Notes: a model not told the origin generated them from the sequence alone. 64,000 nt of DNA from Vibrio orientalis CIP 102891 = ATCC 33934 (GCF_000176235.1 NZ_ACZV01000005.1:1798001-1862000), one strand, 5' to 3'; shown: positions 43,970-54,900, counted from the first letter of the stretch. Made by a program: numbers and translations.

Positions 43970-44703
43970 TGCTGCTGCTTGTTCGAAACCTTATAATTGA
44001 CGCTAACTGGCGTCAATTTTCGTTTTAGCTTCCAGTGCGGCTTAATTGGTTTTAAAGGATAAGTCCGCTTGCGTGCGACAACAAAGTACAAACTGCCCAT
44101 CGGAGACGCCCAGTCACCTAAGCTGTTCTCAAGCCAAGTCCACATCGTCCGGTACTTTTGCATTGGAAAAAGAGCATAGCTATCACACTCGACCACTTGA
44201 TAATTCAGCAGTCCTAGCCAATCTTTAATGCGGTTTGGGGTAAACATTCGACCGCTCCAAGGCAAATTATTACGTCGCCATGGCATTAAGCTTCCCAAGC
44301 CAGTTAAACTTATTGGGTTAAATCCGGTAATGATCAAATAGCCATCATCTATCATTACCCGGTCAACTTCACGCAGCATCCGGTGAGGGTCATTGCAGTA
44401 ATCGAGCTGATGCGCCATTAACACAGCATCAAAACTTTTCTCCAAAAAGGGCAAATCGTAACCATCTGCAATCACATTATGCAAAGGGTTCTGGATATCT
44501 AACTGAACTTGATGTTGAATGTTACAGTTGAAGCTGGTTAACTCGCAGCTCAAACCACCCAACTTGAGTAAGTGATACCCAAATAATCTAGGGCACCATT
44601 CATCAATTCGGGTTTGGATGGAGTCATTGACCCATTGACCATTTTTTAGCTGAGACCATGAATGAGGTTTTTCAAGCTTTTTGGCGCTACGTGCTGGTTT
44701 CAT
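43966..44703 (-). CDS. yafS: SAM-dependent methyltransferase (YafS-like)
   Basis: 245-residue class I methyltransferase. The Rossmann signature is poor in glycine, but ADGYDLPFLEKSFDAVLMAHQLDY and LREVDRVMIDDGYLIITGFNPIS (about 86-109 and 115-137) are typical of the UbiE-like superfamily. The target is unknown. Like E. coli yafS, it lies between rnhA and gloB, and it diverges from gloB with 33 bp between starts. Confidence 0.85.
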   Translation of the reverse strand: MKPARSAKKLEKPHSWSQLKNGQWVNDSIQTRIDEWCPRLFGYHLLKLGGLSCELTSFNCNIQHQVQLDIQNPLHNVIADGYDLPFLEKSFDAVLMAHQLDYCNDPHRMLREVDRVMIDDGYLIITGFNPISLTGLGSLMPWRRNNLPWSGRMFTPNRIKDWLGLLNYQVVECDSYALFPMQKYRTMWTWLENSLGDWASPMGSLYFVVARKRTYPLKPIKPHWKLKRKLTPVSVNYKVSNKQQH

Positions 44704-44736
44704 ATCTAACCTGCTTCACTCTTGGGAGACACAATT

Positions 44737-45495
44737 ATGTTGAATATCAAAAGCATACCTGCATTTAATGATAATTACATCTGGCTGATTGAAAATAGCG
44801 ATCGCCGTTGTGCAGTTGTCGATCCAGGTGATGCAAAGCCTGTGCTTGATTACCTTGCTGAACACGATCTGAGTTTAGAAGCAATTCTTATCACCCACCA
44901 CCATAATGACCACATTGGTGGTATTGCTGAACTGGTAAGACAATTCCCTAACATCGATGTCGTCGGCCCGGCGAATGAACCTGTTCCCACGTTGACTCAC
45001 GCGGTCGAAACGGGCGATCAAATTGAACTGTTTGATGAAGTCTTCTTTGTTCTAGGCTTAGAAGGCCACACTCTTGGACATATTGGCTACGTCGGAGACA
45101 GTAAGCTGTTTTGTGGTGATGTACTGTTTTCTGCCGGCTGTGGCCGTGTGTTTGAAGGAACAATGGAACAAATGCACACCTCGCTAAGCAAATTAGCCGC
45201 CCTACCAGAAGAGACTCAAGTGTTCTGCGCCCATGAATACACCGCAAGTAATTTAGCGTTTGCACTTGCTGTCGAGCCTGACAACGAACAACTGCAACAG
45301 TATCGTGATGAAGTCAATCGCCTACGTGCGCAAAACAAACCGACCTTACCGAGTAGCATTCGTCGTGAAAAATGGATCAACCCGTTCCTTCGCACCGATC
45401 AGCCAACCGTCATGCGTTCGGTCGCAAATCGCACCTCTGAGACAGACTCTTTGTCAATTTTTACTGCATTACGTGAGTGGAAGAACGAATTTTAA
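44737..45495 (+). CDS. gloB: Hydroxyacylglutathione hydrolase (glyoxalase II)
   Basis: Hydrolyses S-D-lactoylglutathione to D-lactate and glutathione in methylglyoxal detoxification. 252 residues from the ATG at 44737, with GGGAG nine bases upstream; an in-frame TTG 15 bases earlier is less likely. Metallo-beta-lactamase motif THHHNDHIGG binds the two metals, with further ligands in EGHTLGHIGYV, FCGDVLF and CAHEYT. Confidence 0.96.
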   Translation: MLNIKSIPAFNDNYIWLIENSDRRCAVVDPGDAKPVLDYLAEHDLSLEAILITHHHNDHIGGIAELVRQFPNIDVVGPANEPVPTLTHAVETGDQIELFDEVFFVLGLEGHTLGHIGYVGDSKLFCGDVLFSAGCGRVFEGTMEQMHTSLSKLAALPEETQVFCAHEYTASNLAFALAVEPDNEQLQQYRDEVNRLRAQNKPTLPSSIRREKWINPFLRTDQPTVMRSVANRTSETDSLSIFTALREWKNEF

Positions 45496-45565
45496 CGATT
45501 TGCAGCTTGTCACTGACTAATTGTGACAAGTATTATCAGCAGCCAAAGATAAAAAGGGCTGTGAA

Positions 45566-47131
45566 ATGCGAGTTAAACACAGCTGGGTATTCGCGCTAGT
45601 ATTATCTGGCTGTCAACTTACCCAGCCAACAGATTCCGGTGAAGCCGTCTCTCCGGGAACCAATAATCCAACACCAAGCAAGCAAACTGAGTTAACCACT
45701 CAACCCGCAAAGCCGGTAGCAAAACCACAACCAGTGGTGACTCCTCAATCTCAAGAAGATGTATGGCAACGTATTGCGATGCAACTAGAGATGCCTATTC
45801 CAGATCAGAAATTGGTCGACTACTACCGTACTTGGTACCTAAAGCATCCCAATCATTTGAAAACAGTATCTAAGCGTGCAGAACCGTTCTTGTACCTGAT
45901 TACTGAGAAGATCGAACAGCGGGGCCTCCCGCTTGAGTTAGCTCTACTTCCGGTTGTGGAAAGCTCATTTGACGCCTTTGCCTACTCACACGGTAGCGCT
46001 GCAGGGTTATGGCAATTTGTCCCAGGGACAGGTAAGCAGCAAGGTCTAGAGCAAAACTTTTGGTATGACGGCCGCCGCGACGTGCCTGCCTCAACCGATG
46101 CTGCACTTGACTACCTAACTTACCTCAATAAACGTTTTGATGGTGAGTGGTCACACGCTATTGCAGCCTACAACAGTGGTGGCGGTCGTGTTTCGCGTGC
46201 CATTCGTAAGAACAACAATTTAGGTAAGCCTACCGATTTCTTCTCGTTAGATCTGCCAAAAGAGACTAGCGGATACGTACCAAAACTACTTGCGCTGGCC
46301 GATATTGTGGCTAACCAAGAGAAATACGGACTAACCATTCCGCCGATTGCTAACAAACCGGTGGTTAAACTGGTCGATCCTAAAGAGCAACTCGATCTCG
46401 CGATTGCAGCTCAATATGCAGGTATCTCAGTGAAAGAGCTACAAAGCCTCAACCCTGCATATAATCAGTGGGCAACCGCGCCAGAAGGACCACACCAACT
46501 GCTTTTGCCAACGGGTAACGTTGCTAAATTCAATAAAGCGGTAAGTGATAATCGTGGCAAGGGCATGAAAGTAGTGCGCTACAAAGTCAAATCTGGCGAT
46601 AGCGTTAGTGTATTGGCGCAGAAGTACAACACAACTTCAAGCGTGATTCGTACCGCGAACAACATGGCCAATAACAATATTCGAGTTGGTCAGCACTTAC
46701 TGATTCCAACGTCGACTAAAGATGATAAAGCTTACGCACTGAGTGCCTCTAACCGCCTTGCAAAAACGCAATCAAAGAACCGCGGCCAGTACAAACTGAC
46801 TCACACGGTAAGCTCAGGTGATAGCCTATGGTCGATTGCCAAAGAGAATAAGGTTTCACACCAATCTCTGGCTAAGTGGAACGGCATGGGTCCACGCGAT
46901 ACACTTCGCGTCGGTCAAAAACTGGTGATTTGGAAAAACAGCTCAGATGGCGCCATCATTCGTACCGTGTTCTACAACGTACGCAGTGGTGACACCATCA
47001 GTGGCATTGCTAGCAAGTTCAAAGTGAAGTCGAACGATATCGTTAAATGGAATGGCTTAAATAAGCAGAAGTACCTCAAACCGGGACAGAAGCTTAAGCT
47101 CTACGTGGATGTAACTAAGGTGAGCGTATGA
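45566..47131 (+). CDS. mltD: Membrane-bound lytic transglycosylase D
   Basis: Outer-membrane lipoprotein that cleaves peptidoglycan to 1,6-anhydro-muropeptides. 521 residues. Lipobox LSGC with Cys16, a Pro/Thr/Gln-rich linker, an SLT domain (about 110-230) with the catalytic Glu in LLPVVESSFD, and three LysM repeats (about 342-385, 410-455, 470-517) for peptidoglycan binding. It overlaps the Yip1-domain gene by 4 bases (ATGA). Confidence 0.95.
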   Translation: MRVKHSWVFALVLSGCQLTQPTDSGEAVSPGTNNPTPSKQTELTTQPAKPVAKPQPVVTPQSQEDVWQRIAMQLEMPIPDQKLVDYYRTWYLKHPNHLKTVSKRAEPFLYLITEKIEQRGLPLELALLPVVESSFDAFAYSHGSAAGLWQFVPGTGKQQGLEQNFWYDGRRDVPASTDAALDYLTYLNKRFDGEWSHAIAAYNSGGGRVSRAIRKNNNLGKPTDFFSLDLPKETSGYVPKLLALADIVANQEKYGLTIPPIANKPVVKLVDPKEQLDLAIAAQYAGISVKELQSLNPAYNQWATAPEGPHQLLLPTGNVAKFNKAVSDNRGKGMKVVRYKVKSGDSVSVLAQKYNTTSSVIRTANNMANNNIRVGQHLLIPTSTKDDKAYALSASNRLAKTQSKNRGQYKLTHTVSSGDSLWSIAKENKVSHQSLAKWNGMGPRDTLRVGQKLVIWKNSSDGAIIRTVFYNVRSGDTISGIASKFKVKSNDIVKWNGLNKQKYLKPGQKLKLYVDVTKVSV

Positions 47132-47814
47132 ACCCGTCAAGCAACCCACTTGTTATGCTGATCGATATTTTTCGATCTCCAAGCGCCTGCTTCTTAGCCC
47201 TATACCAACGTGGTGCTTGGGGTTGGCAGCCTTATGTTTTCTTAATTTTATCACCATTTTTATTCTGGGGTTCTTACTTTGACTTGGTCAACTTTGAATG
47301 GCTAAGAGAAGGTTTGGCAGCACAACTGGCTGAGACAAACCCAAAACAGCTAGAGCTATTGGATGCTAATACCCTGATGGCGAGTGAAATCATCAGTGAT
47401 ATTGCCGGTCGTACACTGACCATCCTTATGCTGGCATTTTGGTTTAACCTAGCGACTAAACCAAGCCAACATCAGCATGGTTTTTGGAAATGGTTCGCGG
47501 CTGGTGCAGTCATTACCTTCCCGGCAATCATTGGTGATTTAGCGAGTTATGTCAGCGTATTACTTAAGCATGGTCAGGTAATGGTTTATGCCGCTGACCT
47601 CAATAGCTTGAATGGCCTACTCAAACTACCACTGACGAATGAGTGGTCTCAGTTTGCTAGCTCATTCCCTCTATTACTGCCTTGGTACATTGCGCTTGGC
47701 TATGCGGCAGTTGGTACTTGGACTGAGTTTGAGCGCGGACAAGCCCTTGCTATTGCCGCGCTACCTTGGGTGGGTTACTACTTGATTTGGGCGCTATACA
47801 TCCTGATTTTCTAA
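47128..47814 (+). CDS. Yip1-domain integral membrane protein
   Basis: 228 residues with five membrane segments and an FRSPSACFLALYQRG opening, a pattern of the YIP1/Yip1-domain bacterial proteins. Function is unknown. The start codon overlaps the mltD stop (ATGA), so translation is coupled and a role in the cell envelope near mltD is a reasonable guess. It converges with yafD; the two 3' ends overlap by 21 bases. Confidence 0.75.
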   Translation: MNPSSNPLVMLIDIFRSPSACFLALYQRGAWGWQPYVFLILSPFLFWGSYFDLVNFEWLREGLAAQLAETNPKQLELLDANTLMASEIISDIAGRTLTILMLAFWFNLATKPSQHQHGFWKWFAAGAVITFPAIIGDLASYVSVLLKHGQVMVYAADLNSLNGLLKLPLTNEWSQFASSFPLLLPWYIALGYAAVGTWTEFERGQALAIAALPWVGYYLIWALYILIF

Positions 47815-48651
47815 TCGGAAGCGAACCAAAATAGGATTATGATCAGAGGCGTCCGATTCGGGCGCCTCTGCTGCTTCTAGTCCAAGCCCACGGAAAAACA
47901 CATGATCCAGTGGTAACCCTGTAATAAATTGGGTGCGATGATCAGGTAAATACGTTGCCTCTTGCAGCCCGACTGATTTCAGAGCTTGGTGCATCACCTT
48001 CAAACGCTCTTCACTCCAACTATTAAAGTCGCCCGCAACAATGACTGGCCCTTGGTGTTTCTTCAGCTCATTCACCAGTACGTCTAGCTGACGCTGATAC
48101 TCAACCGTGCCATAAGTAAAGTTGACCGCATGAATATTCACTACCGCTAGCTGCTCACCATTAGACAGCGGATAAAGTGCGTACAAGGCTGATTTAGGTA
48201 ATCGAAGCCATGGTTCAAGCTCTGTATAAGCACACGCCTTAGCTGGTGCACTCAATGAAAGGTTCAGTACCCCCGCCGTGGTATCAAACGCTTTAAACGC
48301 ATCGACCTGGCTACCAAACCACTTAGCCGCCAATATCCATTCGCGTAGCTCTTCAGTCATGCTCGCTTCCTGTAGCAGCACTAATTGTTTGTTAGTGGCA
48401 AACTGCTGCAAACTTTGCTGCCAATTGTCACGATTTTGCTTATAGATATTCCAAACTAACAGATTTATTTCACCTGATTGGTCAACGACTGCCGCATTCG
48501 GATTTTGATAGCATTGTAGTGATAGCTCCACTTGCTCGCCGTCTAACGATGTCAGTTGCGCGCTGTCCGATAACTGGAATATCGACTTGTAACCAATAAA
48601 TGTCGCGCTCGCGAGGACTAAAGGGAGCAGAATTAAGGAAGCTTTTTTCAT
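47794..48651 (-). CDS. yafD: Endonuclease/exonuclease/phosphatase-family protein (YafD-like)
   Basis: 285 residues from 48651 (MKKASLILLPLVLAS...), with an N-terminal hydrophobic segment that could be a signal anchor. The EEP fold is shown by NLLVWNIYKQN, LLQEASM, VIVAGDFNSWS, PLDHVFFRG and SDHNPI, including the Asp-His catalytic pair. Members include nucleases and lipid phosphatases, so the substrate is not assignable. It follows the glnB terminator. Confidence 0.82.
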   Translation of the reverse strand: MKKASLILLPLVLASATFIGYKSIFQLSDSAQLTSLDGEQVELSLQCYQNPNAAVVDQSGEINLLVWNIYKQNRDNWQQSLQQFATNKQLVLLQEASMTEELREWILAAKWFGSQVDAFKAFDTTAGVLNLSLSAPAKACAYTELEPWLRLPKSALYALYPLSNGEQLAVVNIHAVNFTYGTVEYQRQLDVLVNELKKHQGPVIVAGDFNSWSEERLKVMHQALKSVGLQEATYLPDHRTQFITGLPLDHVFFRGLGLEAAEAPESDASDHNPILVRFRLENQDV

Positions 48652-48668
48652 ATTGTTCGCCAAAAACA

Positions 48669-48692
48669 AAAAAGAGCCTTACGGCTCTTTTT
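48669..48692 (-). terminator. Terminator after glnB
   Basis: AAAAAGAGCC (48669-48678), TTAC loop, GGCTCTTTTT (48683-48692): a perfect 10-bp stem with T-runs on both strands. It separates glnB from yafD. Confidence 0.9.
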
Positions 48693-48698
48693 AATAAA

Positions 48699-49037
48699 TT
48701 AGATTGCGTCTTCGTCTTCTTCGCCTGTACGAATTCGCACGATACGCTCAACATCGGTAATAAAGATTTTTCCGTCACCAATCTTGCCTGTCTGCGCAGT
48801 CTCAATGATGGTATCAACACATTGATCGGCCACTTCATCAGTCACGACAATTTCTAGCTTCACTTTAGGTAGGAAGTCCACCATGTATTCGGCACCACGA
48901 TACAGCTCGGTATGACCTTTTTGACGGCCAAAACCTTTTACTTCAGACACTGTCATGCCCGTAATACCAACTTCAGCTAGCGCTTCACGTACATCATCAA
49001 GCTTGAACGGCTTAATAATGGCTTCGATCTTTTTCAT
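48699..49037 (-). CDS. glnB: Nitrogen regulatory protein PII
   Basis: Signals nitrogen and 2-oxoglutarate status to NtrB and to glutamine synthetase adenylyltransferase. 112 residues from 49037; AAGGG lies six bases upstream, while an ATG two codons earlier would sit on that site. The uridylylated Tyr51 is in the T-loop (LYRGAEY), followed by TGKIGDGKIF. No amtB is adjacent, so this is the GlnB rather than the GlnK type. Confidence 0.95.
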   Translation of the reverse strand: MKKIEAIIKPFKLDDVREALAEVGITGMTVSEVKGFGRQKGHTELYRGAEYMVDFLPKVKLEIVVTDEVADQCVDTIIETAQTGKIGDGKIFITDVERIVRIRTGEEDEDAI

Positions 49038-49092
49038 GTTCATCCCTTAAACTATTGTAACTTTCGCCATTATCCCATGATAACAGGGTAAT

Positions 49093-49120
49093 AAAAAGCC
49101 CGAGCATTCACTGCTCGGGC
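49093..49120 (-). terminator. Terminator after the small cytochrome c gene
   Basis: GCCCGAGCA (49098-49106) and TGCTCGGGC (49112-49120) form a 9-bp stem; on the minus strand TTTTT follows (49093-49097). Confidence 0.92.
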
Positions 49121-49148
49121 CTGATCATTCATCTCAAGTAATTCGCTA

Positions 49149-49463
49149 TTACTTCAAGCTTGCGTAGTAAGCCGCTAGGTTAGCAATATCTGCGTCACTT
49201 AGCATAGATGCTTGCGCCTGCATCACTGCAGCCAGACCACCTGTACGCTCTTTGTTTTTATAAGCGTTGATAGAAGATACGATGTATTGTTCGTTTTGAC
49301 CTTTAAGGTTTGGGTAACCTGGGATCATTGCAATACCATCAGCGCCATGACACGCAGCACATACTGCCGCTTTCGCTTGCCCTGCCGCCGCATCACCCGC
49401 AGCAAACGCTTGACCACTTAGTAGACCTAATCCGATAGCCAATCCAATAGTGATTTTTTTCAT
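49149..49463 (-). CDS. Small periplasmic class I cytochrome c
   Basis: 104 residues: signal peptide ending AFA, heme-binding CAACH (in VCAACHGADG), and a distal methionine candidate in the AAVMQAQASML stretch before LAAYYASLK. The size and pattern fit the cytochrome c-553/c-554-like electron carriers of marine gammaproteobacteria. It probably donates electrons to a terminal oxidase or nitrate system, but the partner is not visible here. Confidence 0.88.
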   Translation of the reverse strand: MKKITIGLAIGLGLLSGQAFAAGDAAAGQAKAAVCAACHGADGIAMIPGYPNLKGQNEQYIVSSINAYKNKERTGGLAAVMQAQASMLSDADIANLAAYYASLK

Positions 49464-49525
49464 TGCTCGTCCTTATAATTCCATGATAGTTGTACGTTTT
49501 TATGTATACAATTTTACAGAAACAA

Positions 49526-50833
49526 CTAAAGCTTGTCCCAGATGAGTTCACAGTCCTGGCCTATAAAGTGACGATCAATAAATAAATCGCCAACCGCAAC
49601 AACCCGCTCACCACACATTACTATAGGGGTTCTACGTCTAAGCCAGCTCGGGACACCATACTCCTGAAATAATTTTTTCAGTTTTCGGCTGTGGCCACGT
49701 TCTGCAGGATGTGCCGAAAGTCCTTCAGGGTTAAATATCACCTGCAGTGGCGCTTGGGCTAAGGCTTTTAGTGATAACTTCCCATTAGGTGATGAAACCA
49801 ATGCCAATTGGCCTAACTCATCTGGCAGCTCACAAACTTGTTCGAGCTGTAATGAGCACTGCCATTGCTCAAGACTTTGCCACGCTTGTACGACGTATAA
49901 CTTATGGGCAAAGCGTCGAATTTGCCCATCTGCTAGCGTCAATTGAGGGTTGGCATCTTGCTGAGCCTGAGCGACTTCCTGCCATAATTTATCAAGCTGG
50001 ATTCGACTAGGCATACGTAGACCAAGGGACCCAAGCCACATTCTCAGCAGACGCGTTCTTGCCAGTTCACTCATCTCCGCTAACGTTGCAATCTCTAAGC
50101 TGCTGTCTGAATGCAGCGCCGCAGACAGTTTCTCAGCCATCAGCTCATCAAGCAGTTGTTCTTGCTCTGCACAAAGCTCAGCACTACGTCGCACCGATTG
50201 ATGGATGTGAGGCCAACGCTCTCTCATGTTAGGCGTGAGATTATGGCGAATGAAGTTACGCTCAAAGCGCTGATCTTGATTGCTCTCATCTTCAACCCAC
50301 TCAAGATCTAAACTTTGAGCAAACTCTTCTATTTCTTGGCGAGTAACCGATAACAATGGCCTTACGATTTGCGCACTTGCAAAAGGCATTACCGCAGCCA
50401 TTGAAGATAAACCTTTTGGACCACTGCCTCGTTTAAGAGCCAGTAAAAACGTCTCTAACTGATCATCTGCATGTTGACCAGTCAATAGTAAATCACCCGA
50501 GCTGAGGTACTTGCGCAATGCGTTATAACGAGCTTCTCGAGCACTCTCTTCGATACTCCGCCCCTCAATATCTAAGCTCACTTTTTCAACTACTAGCTGC
50601 ACATTTAATGATTGGCACCAATGCTGACACTGCTCGGCCCATTGGTCAGCATTGTCACTCAGCCCATGGTGAACATGTACCGCTAAACAATCCACGCGAT
50701 ATTGCTGAGCGTATTGAGCCAGCAGTTCGAGCATCACTCGTGAGTCCAACCCACCACTCAAGCCAAGCACAATACGTGTGTTTGGTTGGTAATATTGGTC
50801 AATCGCTGCATAAAACGTAGATTTAAGCTTCAT
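49526..50833 (-). CDS. tilS: tRNA(Ile)-lysidine synthase
   Basis: Converts cytidine 34 of the CAU-anticodon tRNA-Ile to lysidine so that it reads AUA. 435 residues. The PP-loop is LGLSGGLDSRV near residue 24-34. The middle has the TilS substrate-binding domain, and the C-terminal domain ends near GEVV-type VAVGDLFIDRHF. In E. coli tilS also lies next to accA. The ATG at 50833 is preferred; a GTG lies one codon earlier. Confidence 0.96.
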   Translation of the reverse strand: MKLKSTFYAAIDQYYQPNTRIVLGLSGGLDSRVMLELLAQYAQQYRVDCLAVHVHHGLSDNADQWAEQCQHWCQSLNVQLVVEKVSLDIEGRSIEESAREARYNALRKYLSSGDLLLTGQHADDQLETFLLALKRGSGPKGLSSMAAVMPFASAQIVRPLLSVTRQEIEEFAQSLDLEWVEDESNQDQRFERNFIRHNLTPNMRERWPHIHQSVRRSAELCAEQEQLLDELMAEKLSAALHSDSSLEIATLAEMSELARTRLLRMWLGSLGLRMPSRIQLDKLWQEVAQAQQDANPQLTLADGQIRRFAHKLYVVQAWQSLEQWQCSLQLEQVCELPDELGQLALVSSPNGKLSLKALAQAPLQVIFNPEGLSAHPAERGHSRKLKKLFQEYGVPSWLRRRTPIVMCGERVVAVGDLFIDRHFIGQDCELIWDKL

Positions 50834-50880
50834 CACTATCTTTATCTTGAGAGTTATAGGGCTATTTTATCACTAGCAAT

Positions 50881-50909
50881 AAAAAAGGCTGAACCTAAGT
50901 TCAGCCTTT
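50881..50909 (-). terminator. Terminator after accA
   Basis: AAAGGCTGAAC (50884-50894), CTAA loop, GTTCAGCCTTT (50899-50909); on the minus strand a T-run follows at 50881-50886. It ends the long rseP-to-accA gene group. Confidence 0.92.
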
Positions 50910-50927
50910 CTATGACAAGAGTAGCGA

Positions 50928-51887
50928 TTAACAGTAACCGTAGCTCATTAGGCGCTGGTAACGACGCTCTAGTAGCGTATCGTTATCAAACTGCTCTAAC
51001 TCTTCAAGTTGACGAGATAGCGTTGCCTTCATGTTTTGAGCCATTGTCAGGTGATCACGGTGAGCGCCACCTAGTGGTTCTTCGATAATTTCATCGACAA
51101 GCTCAAGCTCTTTTAGGCGTGGAGCAATTAGGCCCATCGCTTCTGCTGCTTGTGGCGCTTTATCTGAATCACGCCATAAGATTGAAGCACAACCTTCTGG
51201 AGAGATTACCGAATAAGTTGAGTACTGAAGCATATTGACGTAGTCACCCACACCGATCGCTAGAGCACCACCAGAACCGCCCTCACCTACAACGTTACAG
51301 ATTACTGGCACTTTTAGGCCAGCCATCACTTTAAGGTTAGTTGCGATTGCTTCTGACTGACCACGCTCTTCAGCACCAACACCTGGGTAAGCACCTGCCG
51401 TATCGATGAAAGTGATCACTGGCATGTTAAAACGCTCTGCCGTTTGCATTAGACGTAGCGCTTTACGGTAACCTTCAGGCTTTGGCATACCAAAGTTACG
51501 TTTTACTTTTTCTTTTGTCTCACGACCTTTCTGATGACCAATGATCATCACTGGACGGCCATTTAGACGAGCCATACCACCAACAATGGCTTTGTCGTCA
51601 GCGTAGTGACGATCACCCGCCATTTCATCAAACTCAGTAAATACGTGCTCGATGTAATCTAGCGTGTATGGGCGTTGTGGGTGACGAGCTAGCTGAGCTG
51701 TTTCCCATGCTCCAAGGTCACTGAACGTTTTCTTTTTAAGTTCTAGGCTTTTCTTTTCTAGCTGTTCAATCTCTTTCTCAAGATCAACTCCAGCTTCACC
51801 ACCATGACGAGATACGTCACGAAGTGCTTCAATTTTTGCTTCTAGCTCTGCGATTGGCTTTTCAAATTCTAAAAAGTTCAGGCTCAT
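50928..51887 (-). CDS. accA: Acetyl-CoA carboxylase carboxyltransferase alpha subunit
   Basis: Part of the carboxyltransferase that makes malonyl-CoA, the first committed step of fatty-acid synthesis, with AccD. 319 residues, the usual length, with the crotonase-like core (GYRKALRLMQTAERF, VGEGGSGGALAIGVGD). AAGGAT lies before the ATG. A 7-bp hairpin (TTCGGTC/GACCGAA, 51905-51924) lies in the 38-bp gap after dnaE. Confidence 0.97.
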   Translation of the reverse strand: MSLNFLEFEKPIAELEAKIEALRDVSRHGGEAGVDLEKEIEQLEKKSLELKKKTFSDLGAWETAQLARHPQRPYTLDYIEHVFTEFDEMAGDRHYADDKAIVGGMARLNGRPVMIIGHQKGRETKEKVKRNFGMPKPEGYRKALRLMQTAERFNMPVITFIDTAGAYPGVGAEERGQSEAIATNLKVMAGLKVPVICNVVGEGGSGGALAIGVGDYVNMLQYSTYSVISPEGCASILWRDSDKAPQAAEAMGLIAPRLKELELVDEIIEEPLGGAHRDHLTMAQNMKATLSRQLEELEQFDNDTLLERRYQRLMSYGYC

Positions 51888-51925
51888 CTATAGATCCTTT
51901 ATTATTCGGTCGCCGTTGACCGAAC

Positions 51926-54900
51926 TTAGTTAAATTCGAGTTCTACCTGGCCTTTCCCAAGTAGTTGTTTTAAATCATCTAATAATGCGTCACTCGGCGT
52001 TACTCGCCATTCTGTACCTAGCGTTAAACGCGCCTGAGCATCGGAGCGTTGGTAGTATACATGGACGGGCACACTTCCCGCCCGATGAGGCTCTAGTATT
52101 TGACTAAAGCGCTCAAAAAATCGGTCATTGATTTGCGATTCGTCAATCGAAACAGATAATCCTCGTGCATATTTTTCACGAGCTGTTCCCAAATCCATAA
52201 CTTCGCGCGCGGACATTTTAAGACCACCATTGAAATCATCAAAGCTGACCTGTCCAGAAACCACCAAAATTTTATCGTTTTCTAACAATTCTGCGTATCG
52301 ATCCAGCGCATCAGAGAACAACATCACTTCCATTCGGCCGCTTCTGTCGTCTAAGGTCATAATACCGATACGTGTACCGCGCTTGGTTGTCATGACTCGC
52401 GACGCAATCACCAAGCCGGCAACCGTGACACTTTGATCACGACGAGTTGGGGTCGCGTCTTTTAGTCGACAACTGGTGTACTTACCAAGTTCCCTTATAT
52501 AGGCATTAATTGGGTGGCCGGTCAAATATAAGCCGAGTGTATCACGCTCACCTTCAAGCCATACCTTCTCGGGCCATGGTTCTACCTTGGTGTACTTATG
52601 CTCGACCTCTTCTGGAGCTTCCGTTAATACCCCGAATAAATCACTTTGACCAAACGCTTCCGCTTGGTGATGTTGGCTCGCGGCTTTTACGGCATCATTC
52701 AATGACGCCATCAGGGCTGCGCGGTGTGGACCAAGTCGATCAAGAGCACCGGCATAAATCAGTTTTTCAATCACACGCTTGTTGACTTTTTTAAGGTCAA
52801 TGCGAGCACAGAAATCAAATAAGTCTTTAAAGTGGCCATCTTTATTACGCGCTTCTAGAATCGCATCAATTGGGCCTTCACCAACCCCTTTAATCGCGCC
52901 GATGCCGTAAACAATCGCCCCCTCTTCATCAACATTGAAGCGGTATAAGCCAGCATTAATGTCAGGTGGAAGCACTTTAAGCTTCATGCGGAAACATTCA
53001 TCGACCAGGCCAACCACTTTTTCCGTGTTGTCCATGTCGGCTGTCATTACCGCGGCCATAAACTCTGCAGGGAAGTGCGTTTTTAGCCACAAGGTTTGGT
53101 ACGAAACCAGTGCGTATGCCGCTGAGTGCGATTTGTTAAAGCCGTAACCTGCGAACTTCTCTACCAAGTCGAAGATTTTCATCGCCAGTTCGCCGTCAAC
53201 GCCGTTGGCAATTGCACCTTCTTCGAAGGTTGCACGCTGCTTAGCCATCTCTTCTGGCTTTTTCTTACCCATCGCACGGCGGAGCATGTCTGCGCCACCT
53301 AGCGTATAGCCAGAAAGAACCTGAGCGATCTGCATTACCTGCTCCTGATAGAGGATAATGCCGTAGGTCGGTTCAAGAATCTCTTTTAACGACTCGTGCT
53401 GCCACTGTTCATCTGGATAAGAAACGGCTTCTCGACCATGCTTACGGTCGATAAAGTTATCTACCATGCCCGACTGGAGTGGACCTGGGCGGAACAGAGC
53501 TACCAGTGCGATAATATCTTCAAAACAGTCAGGTTGAAGACGCTTGATGAGCTCTTTCATACCACGCGATTCGAGCTGGAATACCGCCGTGGTCTCTGAG
53601 TTTTGCAACAGATTGAATGACGCTTGGTCTACCAGTGGGATTGACTCGATCGCGACCGGTGGTTTGCCTTCTTTCTCTAGACGAGGGTTAATCAAGCCTA
53701 GCGCCCAGTCGATGATGGTTAATGTTCTCAGACCTAAGAAGTCGAACTTAACCAAACCAGCGGTTTCTACGTCGTTCTTATCAAACTGCGTAACTGGGAA
53801 ATGGCCTTCCGCATCTGCGTAGATAGGCGCAAAGTCAGTGATGGTGGTCGGAGAAATTACCACACCACCTGCGTGCTTACCGGCGTTACGTGTACACCCT
53901 TCAAGGATGCGACACATATCGATCAACTCTTTGATCTCTTCGTCGTTAGCATAAAGCTCAGGGAGTGCCGGCTCAGCTTTAAACGCTTTTTCTAGCGTCA
54001 TACCTGGGTCTGGCGGTACAAGCTTAGAAATACGGTCAACAAAACCGAAGCCGTGGCCAAGCACTCGGCCAACGTCGCGAATTACCGCTTTCGCCGCCAT
54101 GGTACCAAAGGTAATGATCTGAGATACCGCATCTCGACCATACATTTCTGCTACGTGATCAATGACTTGGTCACGCTTATCCATACAGAAATCGACGTCG
54201 AAATCGGGCATCGAGACACGTTCTGGGTTTAAGAAACGCTCGAAAAGCAGGTCATATTCCAATGGATCCAAGTCGGTGATCTTAAGTGCGTACGCCACTA
54301 ACGAACCCGCACCTGAACCACGGCCAGGGCCAACCGGAATCGCGTTATCTTTTGACCACTGAATGAACTCCATTACGATCAAGAAGTAACCTGGGAATCC
54401 CATGTTGTTGATTACTTCAAGTTCTATCTTAAGGCGGTCATCGTATTCAGGGCGTCGCTCAGCGCGGACAGCAGGGTCTGGAAACAGGAACTCAAGACGA
54501 TCTTCGAGCCCCTCTTCCGATTTCTTAACCAAGAACTCGGTTTCTTCCATCCCCTCAGTAGGGAACGCGGGTAGGAAGTATTCACCAAGGCGAACCGTTA
54601 CATTACAACGCTTAGCAATTTCGACGCTGTTTTCGAGCGCTTCTGGGATATCGGAAAAGAGCTCGCACATCTCTTCTTCGCTACGCAGATATTGCTGAGG
54701 GCTGTAATTTTTTGGCCTGCGCGGGTCTTCAAGCGTATAACCATCATGAATGGCAACACGAATTTCATGAGCATCAAACAGAGACTCCTCTAAGATCACC
54801 ACTTCATTGGTAGCAACGACTGGGATGTCACTTTGTTCGGCCAACTCTAGGGCGAAGTGTAAATAGGTTTCTTCATCAGCACGCCCTGTACGGGTCAACT